From: Leptolyngbyaceae cyanobacterium
GTDB taxonomy: Bacteria; Cyanobacteriota; Cyanobacteriia; Cyanobacteriales; Aerosakkonemataceae
Assembly (NCBI GenBank): GCA_036703985.1
Contig: DATNQN010000002.1
Span: 53,235-117,234, forward strand
Length of the DNA: 64,000 nucleotides
Reading direction: 5' to 3'
Program-made: the position numbers and the translations under genes
Part shown: one piece after another, positions 45,809 through 55,193 of the stretch
Layout: every line of letters begins with the position of its first letter
Numbering within the stretch: the stretch's first letter is position 1
Notes under the pieces: model-generated
Told to the model about the DNA's origin: nothing
Databases searched by the model: none
Seen by the model: only the letters and a program-made list of their open reading frames with translations

Positions 45809-48085
45809 CTAAACAATTAAAGGTTCATTATCAGGCAGACGTAGCTGCTTACTCTTCATTGCCATAGCAAGAATGCCTGCTAATCCGGGTAAAAATTTGT
45901 ATTCTTTCTCCTTATCATTACAAACAACAAAAATTGGATAGGAAATAATTCTTTCTTTTTGCAATTGGTAAATAGCAGCAGCATTAGCGATCGGGCAAAT
46001 GATAACCCCAGGTAGCAAATGTTTTTCGATTTCTTTCAGCAGAGGAGTTGGCGAAATCGCACCCCCTTGCATTCGCGTAATTCTGCAATTAGAGAAAGCA
46101 GTCAATTTGTTGAGTTCTTTATTGACAAACTCTTGATGTTTTCCCTGATAACGCAAGCGAAAACTCAACTCATAGGTTGTTTTAGCGCGAGAAATTACTT
46201 CAATAAATTCCCCGTTCTGAACAAACTCATAGTAACGTAATAGATGAGTAGGATCTAAAACTGTCTCTTCTGATTCATCCAGTAAAAGACCTTTAGGATC
46301 GCGAATGGGAATACTTGCAAACAGACTGGAACGGAATTGAAATAGTGGTGCATAGCTAGCACTCCAAATTTGAGCGAATTCTTTCAAATTAGCAGCAGCT
46401 TCAGGATCATCTTGAAAAAGCTCCTCGTACTCTTCTATCTTTGTGTATCCCGCTTTTAAATCCTCAAATTCCTCTGGATAATGTACCTCTAAAAATTTTT
46501 TCACAAAAGCTTGACCGTTTTTGATGTATTTCCACTCACGCTTGAGAGTTTTTTCAGCAGTTTTAGCAATTTCTTCTGCACCTTTTAAAACGCGCATCCT
46601 GTAACGGTAATGTTCCCAGGTGCGATTTCCGCCCAGAGTCTTTTGTAAAGTCTCGAAAAGTTGCGTAATAAATTCACTACCAGTTTGATTTTCTAGCATT
46701 CCTTCCATTTCCAGCAACGGACGAGCAATCTCTAGAAATGCTTCCGATCGCCAATAAGCTAATAAAAAAGGTTTGTCCATACAGGGAAGATTATCGAGTA
46801 TTTGTTTAAGTGCTTCCCGTCCTCCCGAACAGTTGAGAGAACTTAAACCTTGTTCCCAAGCGAGAGAAGGTAAGTATGCGATCGCTTCTGAAGGAATATC
46901 CGTTTCAGACTTACCTAACACCCGTCCAACTCTTCCCAATCTTTGCCAAAAAGAAGCGCGATCGCGTGCTGTAAAAATCAACCAATCTAGATTTTGTCTA
47001 CTAGGTACAGGTTCCCTTTCAAAATTAAAACCAACATCTACCGTGCTAGTTGCTAAAATTATCTGGCATTGCATCGCTCGTTTTCTGTCTGGTTTAGGTG
47101 CTGGGCCAGTAATTCGCCCAATACGATCGCCTAATCCTTTTTGTTGCAGTAAGTTAGATAAACGATTGATATTGTCAAGAGAATCAAGAATAACCGCACC
47201 ATTGCGATCTGGTTTTTCTCGCAAACATTTGACTACTTCGTTCATCAGTTCATTCAACCATTCATCTTTATCAGGTTGCGGTCTTAATTCAAGATTAACT
47301 GTTGTTTGCGAAGGCAAAAGATTACCATTACTACTTTCGCCATCAATCCATGCAATTCTCACACCCTTTGCTTTTAAGCTTGACAACGCTGCTTCACAAG
47401 CTTTTTCAGGTGTTGCTGTTAAAAGAACTATTCGATGTCCATATTGGAAAAAGCCAAAAATATGAGAATAGGCAAGATAAAACAACAATCCAACTAACTG
47501 TTTAGCATCATAGAGGTGAAACTCATCAAAAATGATAGTTCCAAATGTTGTGAAAAAACTACTAGCTAAGTTAACCCGGTCTAGTCGATTGTAACCAAAA
47601 AAAGTAGCGTAATAGAAAATATCCGGGTTTGTCACCAGCAGGATTGGTTGATTAGCACCAACATCATCAAAAACTGTCGCAGGATTTCGTAGCACATTGT
47701 ACAACTTTTCACCCGGACGTTTGCCAACCTTATCATCAGGCCATGATTTAATCTCTTTAGCAGTAGCAGCTTTAACAACATGAGATAAACCTGCCGAACA
47801 GACAAACTCTTTGGCGGCTTCTGTTTGTTGTTCTACTAAAGCATTTGTCGGTGCGACGTAAACAGCATTTTTATTGGGTTGATGTAACACGACAGTCAAA
47901 CTTGCACTTGTTTTTCCCGTTCCAGTCGGTGCTAAATCCACAATAATATCGGCATCGCGAGACTGTTCAAATACCTCAAATTGATGCTGAAGTGCATTAC
48001 CCATGAATGCCAATTCAGGAGGTAAATCGCTACATTTAGCGATACTGCGAGGTTCAAGTTGAATCACTAATCTTTCATTGGTCAT
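45809..48085 (-). CDS. cas3: type I-D Cas3 helicase (Cas3d)
   Basis: The ATG at 48085 gives 758 residues. A longer frame from 48136 adds 17 residues within csc1 and is unlikely. This is a superfamily 2 helicase: Walker A APTGTGKTS (about 52-60), DEFH within IIFDEFHLYD, the SAT-like LTATPEKA, and the motif VI region FWQRLGRVGR. It has no HD nuclease domain; in type I-D the HD domain sits on Cas10d. It unwinds target DNA after Cascade binding. It overlaps csc1 by 11 bp. In published type I-D loci cas3 usually lies upstream of cas10d, so this placement is unusual. Confidence 0.93.
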   Translation of the reverse strand: MTNERLVIQLEPRSIAKCSDLPPELAFMGNALQHQFEVFEQSRDADIIVDLAPTGTGKTSASLTVVLHQPNKNAVYVAPTNALVEQQTEAAKEFVCSAGLSHVVKAATAKEIKSWPDDKVGKRPGEKLYNVLRNPATVFDDVGANQPILLVTNPDIFYYATFFGYNRLDRVNLASSFFTTFGTIIFDEFHLYDAKQLVGLLFYLAYSHIFGFFQYGHRIVLLTATPEKACEAALSSLKAKGVRIAWIDGESSNGNLLPSQTTVNLELRPQPDKDEWLNELMNEVVKCLREKPDRNGAVILDSLDNINRLSNLLQQKGLGDRIGRITGPAPKPDRKRAMQCQIILATSTVDVGFNFEREPVPSRQNLDWLIFTARDRASFWQRLGRVGRVLGKSETDIPSEAIAYLPSLAWEQGLSSLNCSGGREALKQILDNLPCMDKPFLLAYWRSEAFLEIARPLLEMEGMLENQTGSEFITQLFETLQKTLGGNRTWEHYRYRMRVLKGAEEIAKTAEKTLKREWKYIKNGQAFVKKFLEVHYPEEFEDLKAGYTKIEEYEELFQDDPEAAANLKEFAQIWSASYAPLFQFRSSLFASIPIRDPKGLLLDESEETVLDPTHLLRYYEFVQNGEFIEVISRAKTTYELSFRLRYQGKHQEFVNKELNKLTAFSNCRITRMQGGAISPTPLLKEIEKHLLPGVIICPIANAAAIYQLQKERIISYPIFVVCNDKEKEYKFLPGLAGILAMAMKSKQLRLPDNEPLIV

Positions 48086-48842
48086 TGCGCTTACTTCCAC
48101 AACAGAAATGTAAATTAGCTGGCACGATCGCTTCACCCACTCCCCAAGCTTCGGCTTGAAAATTAAGATTTTTTAGCAAAGAAGCTGGAGGCATCGAAAT
48201 TAAGTCGAAAGACAACAGTTCTATGTTAGGTGGCAAATCGGCTACACTCAGATAAAATTGACTTTGGTATTTACCAGCAGGTAACAATGTCACAGGCAAT
48301 TCAGCGACAACATTAACTTTAACTTTGCTCTGGAATTTTCCCAAGCGAATGTATGCAGGTAATTCGCGATCGCCAAATACTAAAGTTTGAAATCTGTTTC
48401 CCCGTTCGATCATCCGTAAACGTCCGGTTTGAGGAAAATTACTAGCTCGAAATGAATTAGGTTTTTTGCCTGTTATCCTGAAGGTTGGAACATCTTCCCG
48501 CGCCGTAGCTACCCGGTTATTAGTCATCGAATACCAGTAGCTATCAGAAAGAGCATTAAACCTTTCAAATCGAAATCTTACTCTGCCATTTATTGGTGAA
48601 GCTGGTAATACGTAACAGGCATTTGCTAGGGGTTCTAAATCTTCTTTGTAGGTTGGTCGTCCGGTAGCCTCACCTTGAAGGCGATAGGGGGAATTTACCC
48701 AGCCAAAAGCATAGGCAAGAGCATAATTCCCTATCGCACCTTCAGTGTAATAGGTATCTGACAACTCCCTAGAGGCAAAAAAGACGGGTTCTGCACACCA
48801 AAGCTCTACCAATTTTGCCTTTTCAAAAGGAAGTGTAGACAT
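48075..48842 (-). CDS. csc1: type I-D Cas5 subunit Csc1
   Basis: This 255-residue RAMP-family subunit caps the 5' tag of crRNA in the type I-D effector. Recognised mainly by context and by the Csc1 pattern LSDTYYTEGAIGNYALAYAFGWVNSPY near the N-terminus. It follows csc2 by 3 nt and overlaps cas3 by 11 bp, so the three are tightly coupled. Confidence 0.9.
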   Translation of the reverse strand: MSTLPFEKAKLVELWCAEPVFFASRELSDTYYTEGAIGNYALAYAFGWVNSPYRLQGEATGRPTYKEDLEPLANACYVLPASPINGRVRFRFERFNALSDSYWYSMTNNRVATAREDVPTFRITGKKPNSFRASNFPQTGRLRMIERGNRFQTLVFGDRELPAYIRLGKFQSKVKVNVVAELPVTLLPAGKYQSQFYLSVADLPPNIELLSFDLISMPPASLLKNLNFQAEAWGVGEAIVPANLHFCCGSKRNDQ

Positions 48843-48845
48843 AAA

Positions 48846-49862
48846 TTAACTCTCTGCTTCTACTGCGGTTTTCTTTCCCTTGTTTTTGCCTTTTTTAGTT
48901 TCAGTTACAGGCTGACGGAAAGGTTCGTAAGATTGACTTAATCGCTTGAGGAAATTATCTCGTTCTACTTCCGACCAATGGCGATCTACATCTTCAATTA
49001 AAGAAGTTAATTCAGGATCAGATAACTGCATGGTAACTCCCCGCCTGTTAGTCCAATTTGAAATGACTTGTTTGGTGGCTGAAATTAGGCGATTGCTATT
49101 TAAAGGATGTTCTAAAGGTTGCCCAAAAATATCATAAACAGCCTGTACTAATTCCAAAGAACTAGGCAACTCTGTGATGCTACCAAATACACCTAATATT
49201 TGGTTTTCCATGCGTCCAACTCGACTAGAAACAGCACCGTAGCGAGTTGTCAAAAGAATGTTACCAATGACATAGCGTAATTCATCAGCCGTCACATCTT
49301 TGAGCGTGACAACATCGAGAAAATGAACTCCCGGTTTGATATATTCACTGGTATTTAAAGCGGTTGATGCTTTACCATTTTCATCTCGCATAGTGCCATT
49401 TTCAAAGATGGCGTTAATAGTGCGATCGCCAATCACATCGGTAGCAGGTAAAATACTGAAAGCATCCTCAGTCCAGATACGGCTTTTTTGTGCGCCACCG
49501 CCTCCCGCAGCGAAACCGTAAAGAAAACAATCTACGCACATTTCGCAGGGTGAATTAGTATTTAAAGAACAGAGAGAACCTTCTTTACTGGTGTATAAAA
49601 GCTCATGCGATCGCAAAAATTCCCGTCCGTAACGCCGTTCTGGTGCTACCTGTTTCCGCTTAGTCATCACCAAGCGTTGAATAATATTTGAATCGCTTAA
49701 GCCAGCTTGTACAAACTCAGTACAAAGTGGTTCACCAGAGCCTTCTGTACGAAAAATTGTTTCCGAATGAGTTTCCCTAAGAACCACTAAAGTGATATAC
49801 CTTCCCTTCGGGAAATTTTCATAAGTTTTCGCAATGACTGGGGTTAATTTTTCAATTGACAT
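48846..49862 (-). CDS. csc2: type I-D Cas7 subunit Csc2
   Basis: This 338-residue protein forms the backbone that binds crRNA along its length. A cysteine cluster (C98, C106, C109, C112 in SPCEMCVDC) is the expected zinc site, followed by LYGFAAGGGGAQKSRIW. A perfect AGGAGG ribosome binding site sits between the cas10d stop and the csc2 ATG. The C-terminus is Lys-rich (KKGKNKGKK). Confidence 0.94.
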   Translation of the reverse strand: MSIEKLTPVIAKTYENFPKGRYITLVVLRETHSETIFRTEGSGEPLCTEFVQAGLSDSNIIQRLVMTKRKQVAPERRYGREFLRSHELLYTSKEGSLCSLNTNSPCEMCVDCFLYGFAAGGGGAQKSRIWTEDAFSILPATDVIGDRTINAIFENGTMRDENGKASTALNTSEYIKPGVHFLDVVTLKDVTADELRYVIGNILLTTRYGAVSSRVGRMENQILGVFGSITELPSSLELVQAVYDIFGQPLEHPLNSNRLISATKQVISNWTNRRGVTMQLSDPELTSLIEDVDRHWSEVERDNFLKRLSQSYEPFRQPVTETKKGKNKGKKTAVEAES

Positions 49863-49875
49863 ATTAGCCTCCTAA

Positions 49876-52566
49876 TTAAACAGATGTAGTTGTTTCAACC
49901 GAATCATCTTCAGGTTTGCTCTTTAGTTGCTGACGAGCTTCTTCAAGGAAAAATAGATAAGCTGCTTCCAAAGTTTTTTGGTCAGTTAAGAGCTTGTCGG
50001 CGCGGGAGTTGTAAACTTCTTCATAGAGCTTTCGTAAAACCTCGTAATATTCTTTGATTTGCTCATACTTAGTTGCACCTACACCATGTTCGCGGATGCG
50101 ATCTAACCGAGTATGGTACTGTTGTACGAGAGCAGCAAAAATCATATCCAAATCTAAATGAGCTTTTTGCGATCGAATCGCAGAGATAAAAGCTGCAAAC
50201 GGTTCAGCTTGTGCTGTTCTTTTAAAAGAACTACCCCAAATTCTTGCTTCAGCAGCAATTTTGGTAGCTTCTTTCAGATACTTAGTTAAAAGGCTATTTT
50301 CATTGGGCATAATGCTCTCCAGTAAAATGTTTAATGGTTCACAAATCCGACTCCAAACTATACTCAGATTAGGTTCATCCTGTTCTCTTAGAACCCAACG
50401 CAGCAAGACATAATAAAGCTCTATCGTTCGTGAAATTGCACGAGCGATATCATACAAACAGTCATCAAACTTCTGAATACTTGCGACAGCAGTTGTCAAA
50501 TTTCCTATACAGCGCAGTCTTTTCAGAATTTCTTCAGCTTCTTGGCGGTTATATTGTCCCGTCCCTAATAAGGGTTGAAGTGCAGCCGGAATTCCTTCTA
50601 CTCGTCCGTAAATATTATCCGATAACTCTACTTCTAAATTCCCACTCAGGGTAAAAGGAAAGCCAAACTCCAAAGACAACGAAAGCTCTAAAGCTAACCG
50701 CAGTGATTTAAGCAAAGCAACAGAAGCATTAGTTTCTCCCCACAAAACCGGAATAATAACCGTTGTGTGAATAAAATCAGCACGTTTTGGAAATGCCAAA
50801 CCAACTACTTTGTTTGCTTTGAATTCCAGAATGTTATCGCGATATAGCTTAAATTCATTAACATCTACAGTACCACCCTCTGCATTAGTAGCGGCAAGTC
50901 CTTCTAGATGTTCTCGCCAAATCCTTAAAAGTTCTGGACAAGAACCTTTAGGTAATGCAAAGTGCAAATAAAGCGGCTCTTGCTTTTTAACAGCCGGAAA
51001 ATTTGCCCCAATATTCATTAGCTGATAGGCTAAAGCTGCTAGCGAGTCTGCTTGTCTTTTTGGTTCAGCACTTATCCCACCGGGCAAACGATTGGAAAAA
51101 ACCTGTACTTTCGTACCCGGTGGCATATTGTCAGAAATTAGATCCTCTGCATCGCCAATAGTAGCTCCCAAAGAGCATCGCTTGCGGGGATTTGCCTCTA
51201 TATAAGCATTCAAATCGTCAATGCCATTAAAGCAATTAGTATTAGGCAAACTCAAAATTCTGGCGACTGCTGTCAGCATTTCTTCAGAAACTTCAGCCGA
51301 CTGTGGGTTTTCCGTATTCTCCTTCCTCATTTGGAAGGATTCGCGCAAAGCCTCTTGAATTCCTTCTAGTCCTTTTACTGCTGCTTTTGCTGCAAACAAA
51401 GGACGACCATACTGTGCATTGAAGGATTCAAGTACAGTTCGTTGTTGTTCGGAAATTCCCAAATGATTAGCAATTCTGTCCCATACTTCTTTAGTGTTGA
51501 TTCCTGCTTCTCGGTAGCTGAGATAAGCAGCTTTTAATCCTTCTGCGATCGCAAACTCTTCAGAATTACTAACTGGCAACAAACCAATAGCAGCAGCACT
51601 TTGCAACGCCTCTGCACCTGCTTCATCTCCCCACTTAGTTATATCTTTGGCAACTTTGTCTAATTTAAAGCCTGCTTTTTTCTTTTCTAAAAGGGCCAAG
51701 ACGTTGAGCAGAACTTCATCGATATTTTGTTGAATTGCTTGATGAGCTACTTTAATGCCATCTTTCGTAGGGCGCACTAGCTTCTCAACATTATTACCAA
51801 AAACATCATCAATTTTTGCTTGCCATCTAGCCGCTATTTGAGCTATTAAATCTACCTCTGGCCAATTCTCTCCTTCAAAAATTTCGCCATCTGGAAAAAT
51901 TGCTAAAGGAATCAGTCCGTGTTGAATAAAAACTTCTTCACAAGCACCGAGCAAAAGTGCTGTAATATAACCTCTTTCTTCAGATATCCTAATTCTAAAA
52001 AGGTTACTTCTTCTTCCAAAAGCAACAGTTAATTCTGTCTGTACTTTGCGAAAACGTTCTGAATCTGGAATACCTAAATCAAATAAATCTGCTGCTGTTA
52101 TCATTGCCGCCCAACGTTTTATCGCTGGGTCTTCCGGCAAAAATATTGCCCCATCGCTGATGTTATGACCTGAATGGCGTTCGATCAGTTTTCTCGCCAA
52201 TTCAAAATCCGCTTCTGTGGAAACAAAATTTAGTACACCAGCCCTTTCTAGCTGCTCTTTCAAAAATTCTCTATCTCTAGCTAAAACTTTTACCTTACGC
52301 TCTTGCAAATCTAGTTTATTGAGATCGTGAACAGCCGTTGCAGCTAGTAAAATTGGTCTTTTATCTTCAGGGACGCCTGCTATTCGGCTGACTGTCAACA
52401 TAAACTGACAAGCAGAGTCGAGATGTTCTGCAAGAGTAGTCCCTTTCCTAACACCATACTGATGGTGCGCTGCATGACGTTCGTATAGAAGGGGGCGAAC
52501 TTCGCTAAAATATTGCTCCTCCAATGTTTTAGGAGGACGGTTCAAAAGCCGACGTTGGTTTAACAT
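49876..52566 (-). CDS. cas10d: type I-D large subunit Cas10d (Csc3)
   Basis: This 896-residue protein is the signature subunit of type I-D: a Cas10-like protein with an N-terminal HD nuclease. The HD site is H48 (AEHLDSA), H80-D81 (AAVHDLNK-like TAVHDLNKLD) and H131/H134 (ERHSGHN). I see no GGDD cyclase motif, consistent with Cas10d lacking cyclic oligoadenylate synthesis. Cas10d degrades target DNA with its HD domain and interacts with Cas3. It is the first gene of the minus-strand cas row and lies 435 nt from the divergent WYL regulator. Confidence 0.94.
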   Translation of the reverse strand: MLNQRRLLNRPPKTLEEQYFSEVRPLLYERHAAHHQYGVRKGTTLAEHLDSACQFMLTVSRIAGVPEDKRPILLAATAVHDLNKLDLQERKVKVLARDREFLKEQLERAGVLNFVSTEADFELARKLIERHSGHNISDGAIFLPEDPAIKRWAAMITAADLFDLGIPDSERFRKVQTELTVAFGRRSNLFRIRISEERGYITALLLGACEEVFIQHGLIPLAIFPDGEIFEGENWPEVDLIAQIAARWQAKIDDVFGNNVEKLVRPTKDGIKVAHQAIQQNIDEVLLNVLALLEKKKAGFKLDKVAKDITKWGDEAGAEALQSAAAIGLLPVSNSEEFAIAEGLKAAYLSYREAGINTKEVWDRIANHLGISEQQRTVLESFNAQYGRPLFAAKAAVKGLEGIQEALRESFQMRKENTENPQSAEVSEEMLTAVARILSLPNTNCFNGIDDLNAYIEANPRKRCSLGATIGDAEDLISDNMPPGTKVQVFSNRLPGGISAEPKRQADSLAALAYQLMNIGANFPAVKKQEPLYLHFALPKGSCPELLRIWREHLEGLAATNAEGGTVDVNEFKLYRDNILEFKANKVVGLAFPKRADFIHTTVIIPVLWGETNASVALLKSLRLALELSLSLEFGFPFTLSGNLEVELSDNIYGRVEGIPAALQPLLGTGQYNRQEAEEILKRLRCIGNLTTAVASIQKFDDCLYDIARAISRTIELYYVLLRWVLREQDEPNLSIVWSRICEPLNILLESIMPNENSLLTKYLKEATKIAAEARIWGSSFKRTAQAEPFAAFISAIRSQKAHLDLDMIFAALVQQYHTRLDRIREHGVGATKYEQIKEYYEVLRKLYEEVYNSRADKLLTDQKTLEAAYLFFLEEARQQLKSKPEDDSVETTTSV

Positions 52567-52632
52567 AATAAATCTCTCAGATGAAACTTCCTGCTCATAA
52601 GTAAATCCCTGATTGTCATTAAATATTTACAT

Positions 52633-52793
52633 TTAATTTTCAATTTGGTGAATTAAAAAATTTGTCCAGCCAAATTTGCGAGTCATTGTGATATAAAATT
52701 ATCGCTCTAAGTCATCCTTAAGCTTTTCGTTAATGACGATATTATGATCGCGACCAATTTCTGCAACCAATGATTGCAGTTTTCCATTTGTGT
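52633..52793 (-). pseudogene. eroded fragment of a DUF1016 gene (fragment B)
   Basis: The minus-strand translation NGKLQSLVAEIGRDHNIVIN, then a stop after DDLER, then FYITMTRKFGWT and LIHQIEN corresponds to about residues 92-147 of the intact DUF1016 protein. An internal stop and a small deletion (KNV reduced to N) show decay. It lies just upstream of cas10d. Confidence 0.8.
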
Positions 52794-52902
52794 CTACTTG
52801 ATGCCAGGAAAGCACCCATCCTTGCGGTAACTGCACGCCTTTTGGCAGATCCGAAGCGGGACAAGAATAAACAGGTTTGAGAGTAATATTGAAATCGGAC
52901 AT
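52699..52902 (-). CDS. hypothetical short chimeric frame ending in DUF1016 remnant
   Basis: An ATG at 52902 opens a 67-codon frame: an unrecognised N-terminal part (NITLKPVYSCPASDLPKG) joined to the DUF1016 remnant. The upstream frame reaches 52968. It probably is not a functional protein; it may be the decayed 5' end of an unknown gene fused by deletion to fragment B. Its promoter would overlap that of the divergent WYL gene. Confidence 0.25.
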   Translation of the reverse strand: MSDFNITLKPVYSCPASDLPKGVQLPQGWVLSWHQVDTNGKLQSLVAEIGRDHNIVINEKLKDDLER

Positions 52903-52996
52903 ATACTTAACTTGTGTCCGTAACTCGTTGATATTCCCGATTTTGCTACTCAAAATAGAGATTGTCAATAATAAATACAGATAAAGTGTACGGACA
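52896..52996. promoter_or_regulatory. candidate operator half-sites CGGACA/TGTCCG upstream of WYL gene
   Basis: CGGACA (52896-52901) and TGTCCG (52915-52920) form an inverted repeat with a 13-nt spacer, and another CGGACA is at 52991-52996, six nt before the WYL start codon. TGTCCGTA/TACGGACA are thus also inverted at 52915-52922 and 52989-52996. These could be sites for autoregulation by the WYL protein. Confidence 0.4.
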
Positions 52997-53001
52997 AATG
53001 T

Positions 53002-53871
53002 ATGAGTCGCAAAGGTCAGTCCATCACCCTGTCAGTTTCGGAACGGGACAAAGCACAGTTAGAAGCATTAGCCCAAGAATTCGGGAAAACTTGGGGCGAT
53101 CGCCCGAACATCTCCAAGCTGATAGAAGCGATCGCACGCCGCGAACTCCTGATCGCCCCCAATCACGACTGGAAAGAACATCGCCTACAAGCGCTAAAGC
53201 AAGGAGTGGAAGCGCTTACCGATGCTGGAAAAATTGATGTTGCATTGGAAATTGTCAATTTGCTTTTAGAGCGTAGCGAACTGTCAATCCCTCTCCGGAC
53301 AGAGATGGAACGCTTCTTAGAAAATCCGCCTCCACCTTGGCGGATCGCGATCGACAACTTTATTCACCGCCAACAACCATTTAAGCTAACTTATCAAGAT
53401 GCAGCGGAACGAGTTTGGCATTTTCACATCTACCACGCCACGATCGATCGCCATGAAGACCGCCAATACTTAGATTGCTGGTGCGACGAAACTGAAGGGA
53501 ATCAAGACTTACCCGAACTCCAGCATAATTGGTGTTTGCGTCTAGACCGCATTCCCGAAGCCGCGATCGCACCCATTGATGGAAAGTGGCGCAAACATCT
53601 CGATCGCATACCAGTTGAAATGCACCTATACCGGGGTTTAGCATTTGGTTATCGCACAAAAACTGGTCAAGATACCATTAACGAATGGTTGTCAGACGTT
53701 CCCCAAGTGCGGCGAGTAGTCAGACAAGTATCCAACACATTCTGGTTTTTCCGAGAAATCTTGCGGTATGGCGAAGATTGCGTAGTAGTTTCACCAGAAA
53801 ATGTACGGGAACAAGTAAAGCGAAAATTGCGATCGCTCTGCCAACGCTACGATCTACCAATCCAAGATTAA
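53002..53871 (+). CDS. WYL-domain transcriptional regulator of the type I-D locus
   Basis: This 289-residue protein has an N-terminal ribbon-helix-helix-like segment ([24 protein letters not shown]) and a WYL-type domain from about 115 ([22 protein letters not shown], and [17 protein letters not shown]). From memory, the analogous Synechocystis gene sll7009 beside its type I-D cas genes encodes a WYL protein that lowers crRNA levels. It is divergent from cas10d with a shared regulatory region, so a regulatory role is likely; ligand unknown. The ATG at 53002 coincides with the RHH start. Confidence 0.85.
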   Translation: MSRKGQSITLSVSERDKAQLEALAQEFGKTWGDRPNISKLIEAIARRELLIAPNHDWKEHRLQALKQGVEALTDAGKIDVALEIVNLLLERSELSIPLRTEMERFLENPPPPWRIAIDNFIHRQQPFKLTYQDAAERVWHFHIYHATIDRHEDRQYLDCWCDETEGNQDLPELQHNWCLRLDRIPEAAIAPIDGKWRKHLDRIPVEMHLYRGLAFGYRTKTGQDTINEWLSDVPQVRRVVRQVSNTFWFFREILRYGEDCVVVSPENVREQVKRKLRSLCQRYDLPIQD

Positions 53872-53960
53872 TTCGCCATCTCATAGGGGCAATCACCAAT
53901 GATTGCCCCGCCCCCGTACCCAAAAGCCTTTATCATAAAAAATGCAATCAAAACAACCCT

Positions 53961-55112
53961 ATGCTGCCCTTCATTCGCTCAGACCTAGCCCAACTCACCG
54001 CCTACACACCTCACCCAGGTGGCACTTCCGGCGAACCTGTCAAATCGGAAACTAGTATCGATCGCCTCGATACCAATGAAAGCCCCTTTGATTTTCCCAT
54101 CGAGTTAAAAGAAAAACTTGCTTGGACATATCAGCAAATCGTCGAAAACAACCGTTATCCAGATGGCGCTTACCTCAATCTCAAAAATGCGATCGCAGAA
54201 TACGCCAACGAATCAGCATCCTCCCTTCACACCCCCATCACCTCAGATCGTATCTCCGTTGGTAACGGTTCCGATGAACTAATTCGATCTCTATTAATTG
54301 CCACTTGCTTAAAAGGCGAAGGCTCAATCCTCGTAGCCAATCCCACCTTTTCCATGTATGGCATATTAGCCGAAACGTTAGGGATTCCCGTTGTCAAAGT
54401 TAATCGAAATGAAGATAACTTTGCCATTAATTTAGAAGCAGCCCAAACAGCGATTCAACAAACACAAAATCCCCCCATTCGCGTAGTGTTTGTCGTTCAT
54501 CCCAACTCACCCACAGCCAATCCCTTAACCCCACCAGAATTAGATTGGTTAAGAAGTTTACCCGAACAGATTCTCGTAGTAATTGATGAAGCCTATTTTG
54601 AATTTAGTCAAACCAGCGTCATCGGTGAATTACTACAACGTCCCAACTGGGTAATTTTGCGGACATTTTCCAAAGCATTTCGCTTAGCAGCCCATCGGGT
54701 AGGATATGCGATCGCCCATCCCGAATTAGTCATTGCACTGGAAAAAGTTCGCTTACCATACAACCTTCCCAGTCTTTCCCAAGCCGCTGCCTTACTTGCC
54801 CTTAATCATCGTCAATTACTATTAGCAGCCATTCCCCAAATCCTAGCAGAACGCCACCGATTAATAGAAAATTTATCACAAATTTCCTCACTCAAAATTT
54901 GGCCGAGTTCAGCCAACTTTATCTACCTCCGCCTTAGCGAACCCGATCCTAATTTCAATCAAACCAAATTGACCAATTTAGTACAACAACTCAAATCCCA
55001 AGGCACTCTGATCAGGCATATCAGCGGTGGATTACGGATTACCGTCGGCACTCCCGAAGAAAATCAACGAACTATCGAACGTCTCAAAACTTGGCTAGCC
55101 AATCAATCGTGA
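53961..55112 (+). CDS. hisC: histidinol-phosphate aminotransferase
   Basis: The ATG at 53961 gives 383 residues; the frame stays open upstream inside the WYL gene, but this Met fits the HisC N-terminus ([15 protein letters not shown]). The enzyme transfers an amino group in histidine biosynthesis using PLP. K238 in [16 protein letters not shown] is the PLP lysine, D209/Y212 in VIDEAYFEF are cofactor contacts, and VGNGSDELI is conserved. It lies 90 nt after the WYL gene on the same strand. Confidence 0.93.
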   Translation: MLPFIRSDLAQLTAYTPHPGGTSGEPVKSETSIDRLDTNESPFDFPIELKEKLAWTYQQIVENNRYPDGAYLNLKNAIAEYANESASSLHTPITSDRISVGNGSDELIRSLLIATCLKGEGSILVANPTFSMYGILAETLGIPVVKVNRNEDNFAINLEAAQTAIQQTQNPPIRVVFVVHPNSPTANPLTPPELDWLRSLPEQILVVIDEAYFEFSQTSVIGELLQRPNWVILRTFSKAFRLAAHRVGYAIAHPELVIALEKVRLPYNLPSLSQAAALLALNHRQLLLAAIPQILAERHRLIENLSQISSLKIWPSSANFIYLRLSEPDPNFNQTKLTNLVQQLKSQGTLIRHISGGLRITVGTPEENQRTIERLKTWLANQS

Positions 55113-55150
55113 ATTACTGCGTAATTTCAGGATGAAAAGATAAAAATTCT

Positions 55151-55186
55151 GAATTCTAGCTCCTGAATCGGAGAATTCTGTTTTTT
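55151..55186 (+). terminator. Rho-independent terminator after hisC
   Basis: GAATT (55151-55155)/AATTC (55174-55178) and CTCC (55160-55163)/GGAG (55170-55173) form a bulged hairpin with loop TGAATC, followed by TGTTTTTT. It lies about 40 nt past the hisC stop, between convergent genes. Confidence 0.55.
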
Positions 55187-55193
55187 CAAAACA

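Noticed and set aside
45809..48136. Longer cas3 start at 48136
   Set aside because: Would add 17 residues inside csc1; the ATG at 48085 gives a normal short overlap and a better N-terminus.
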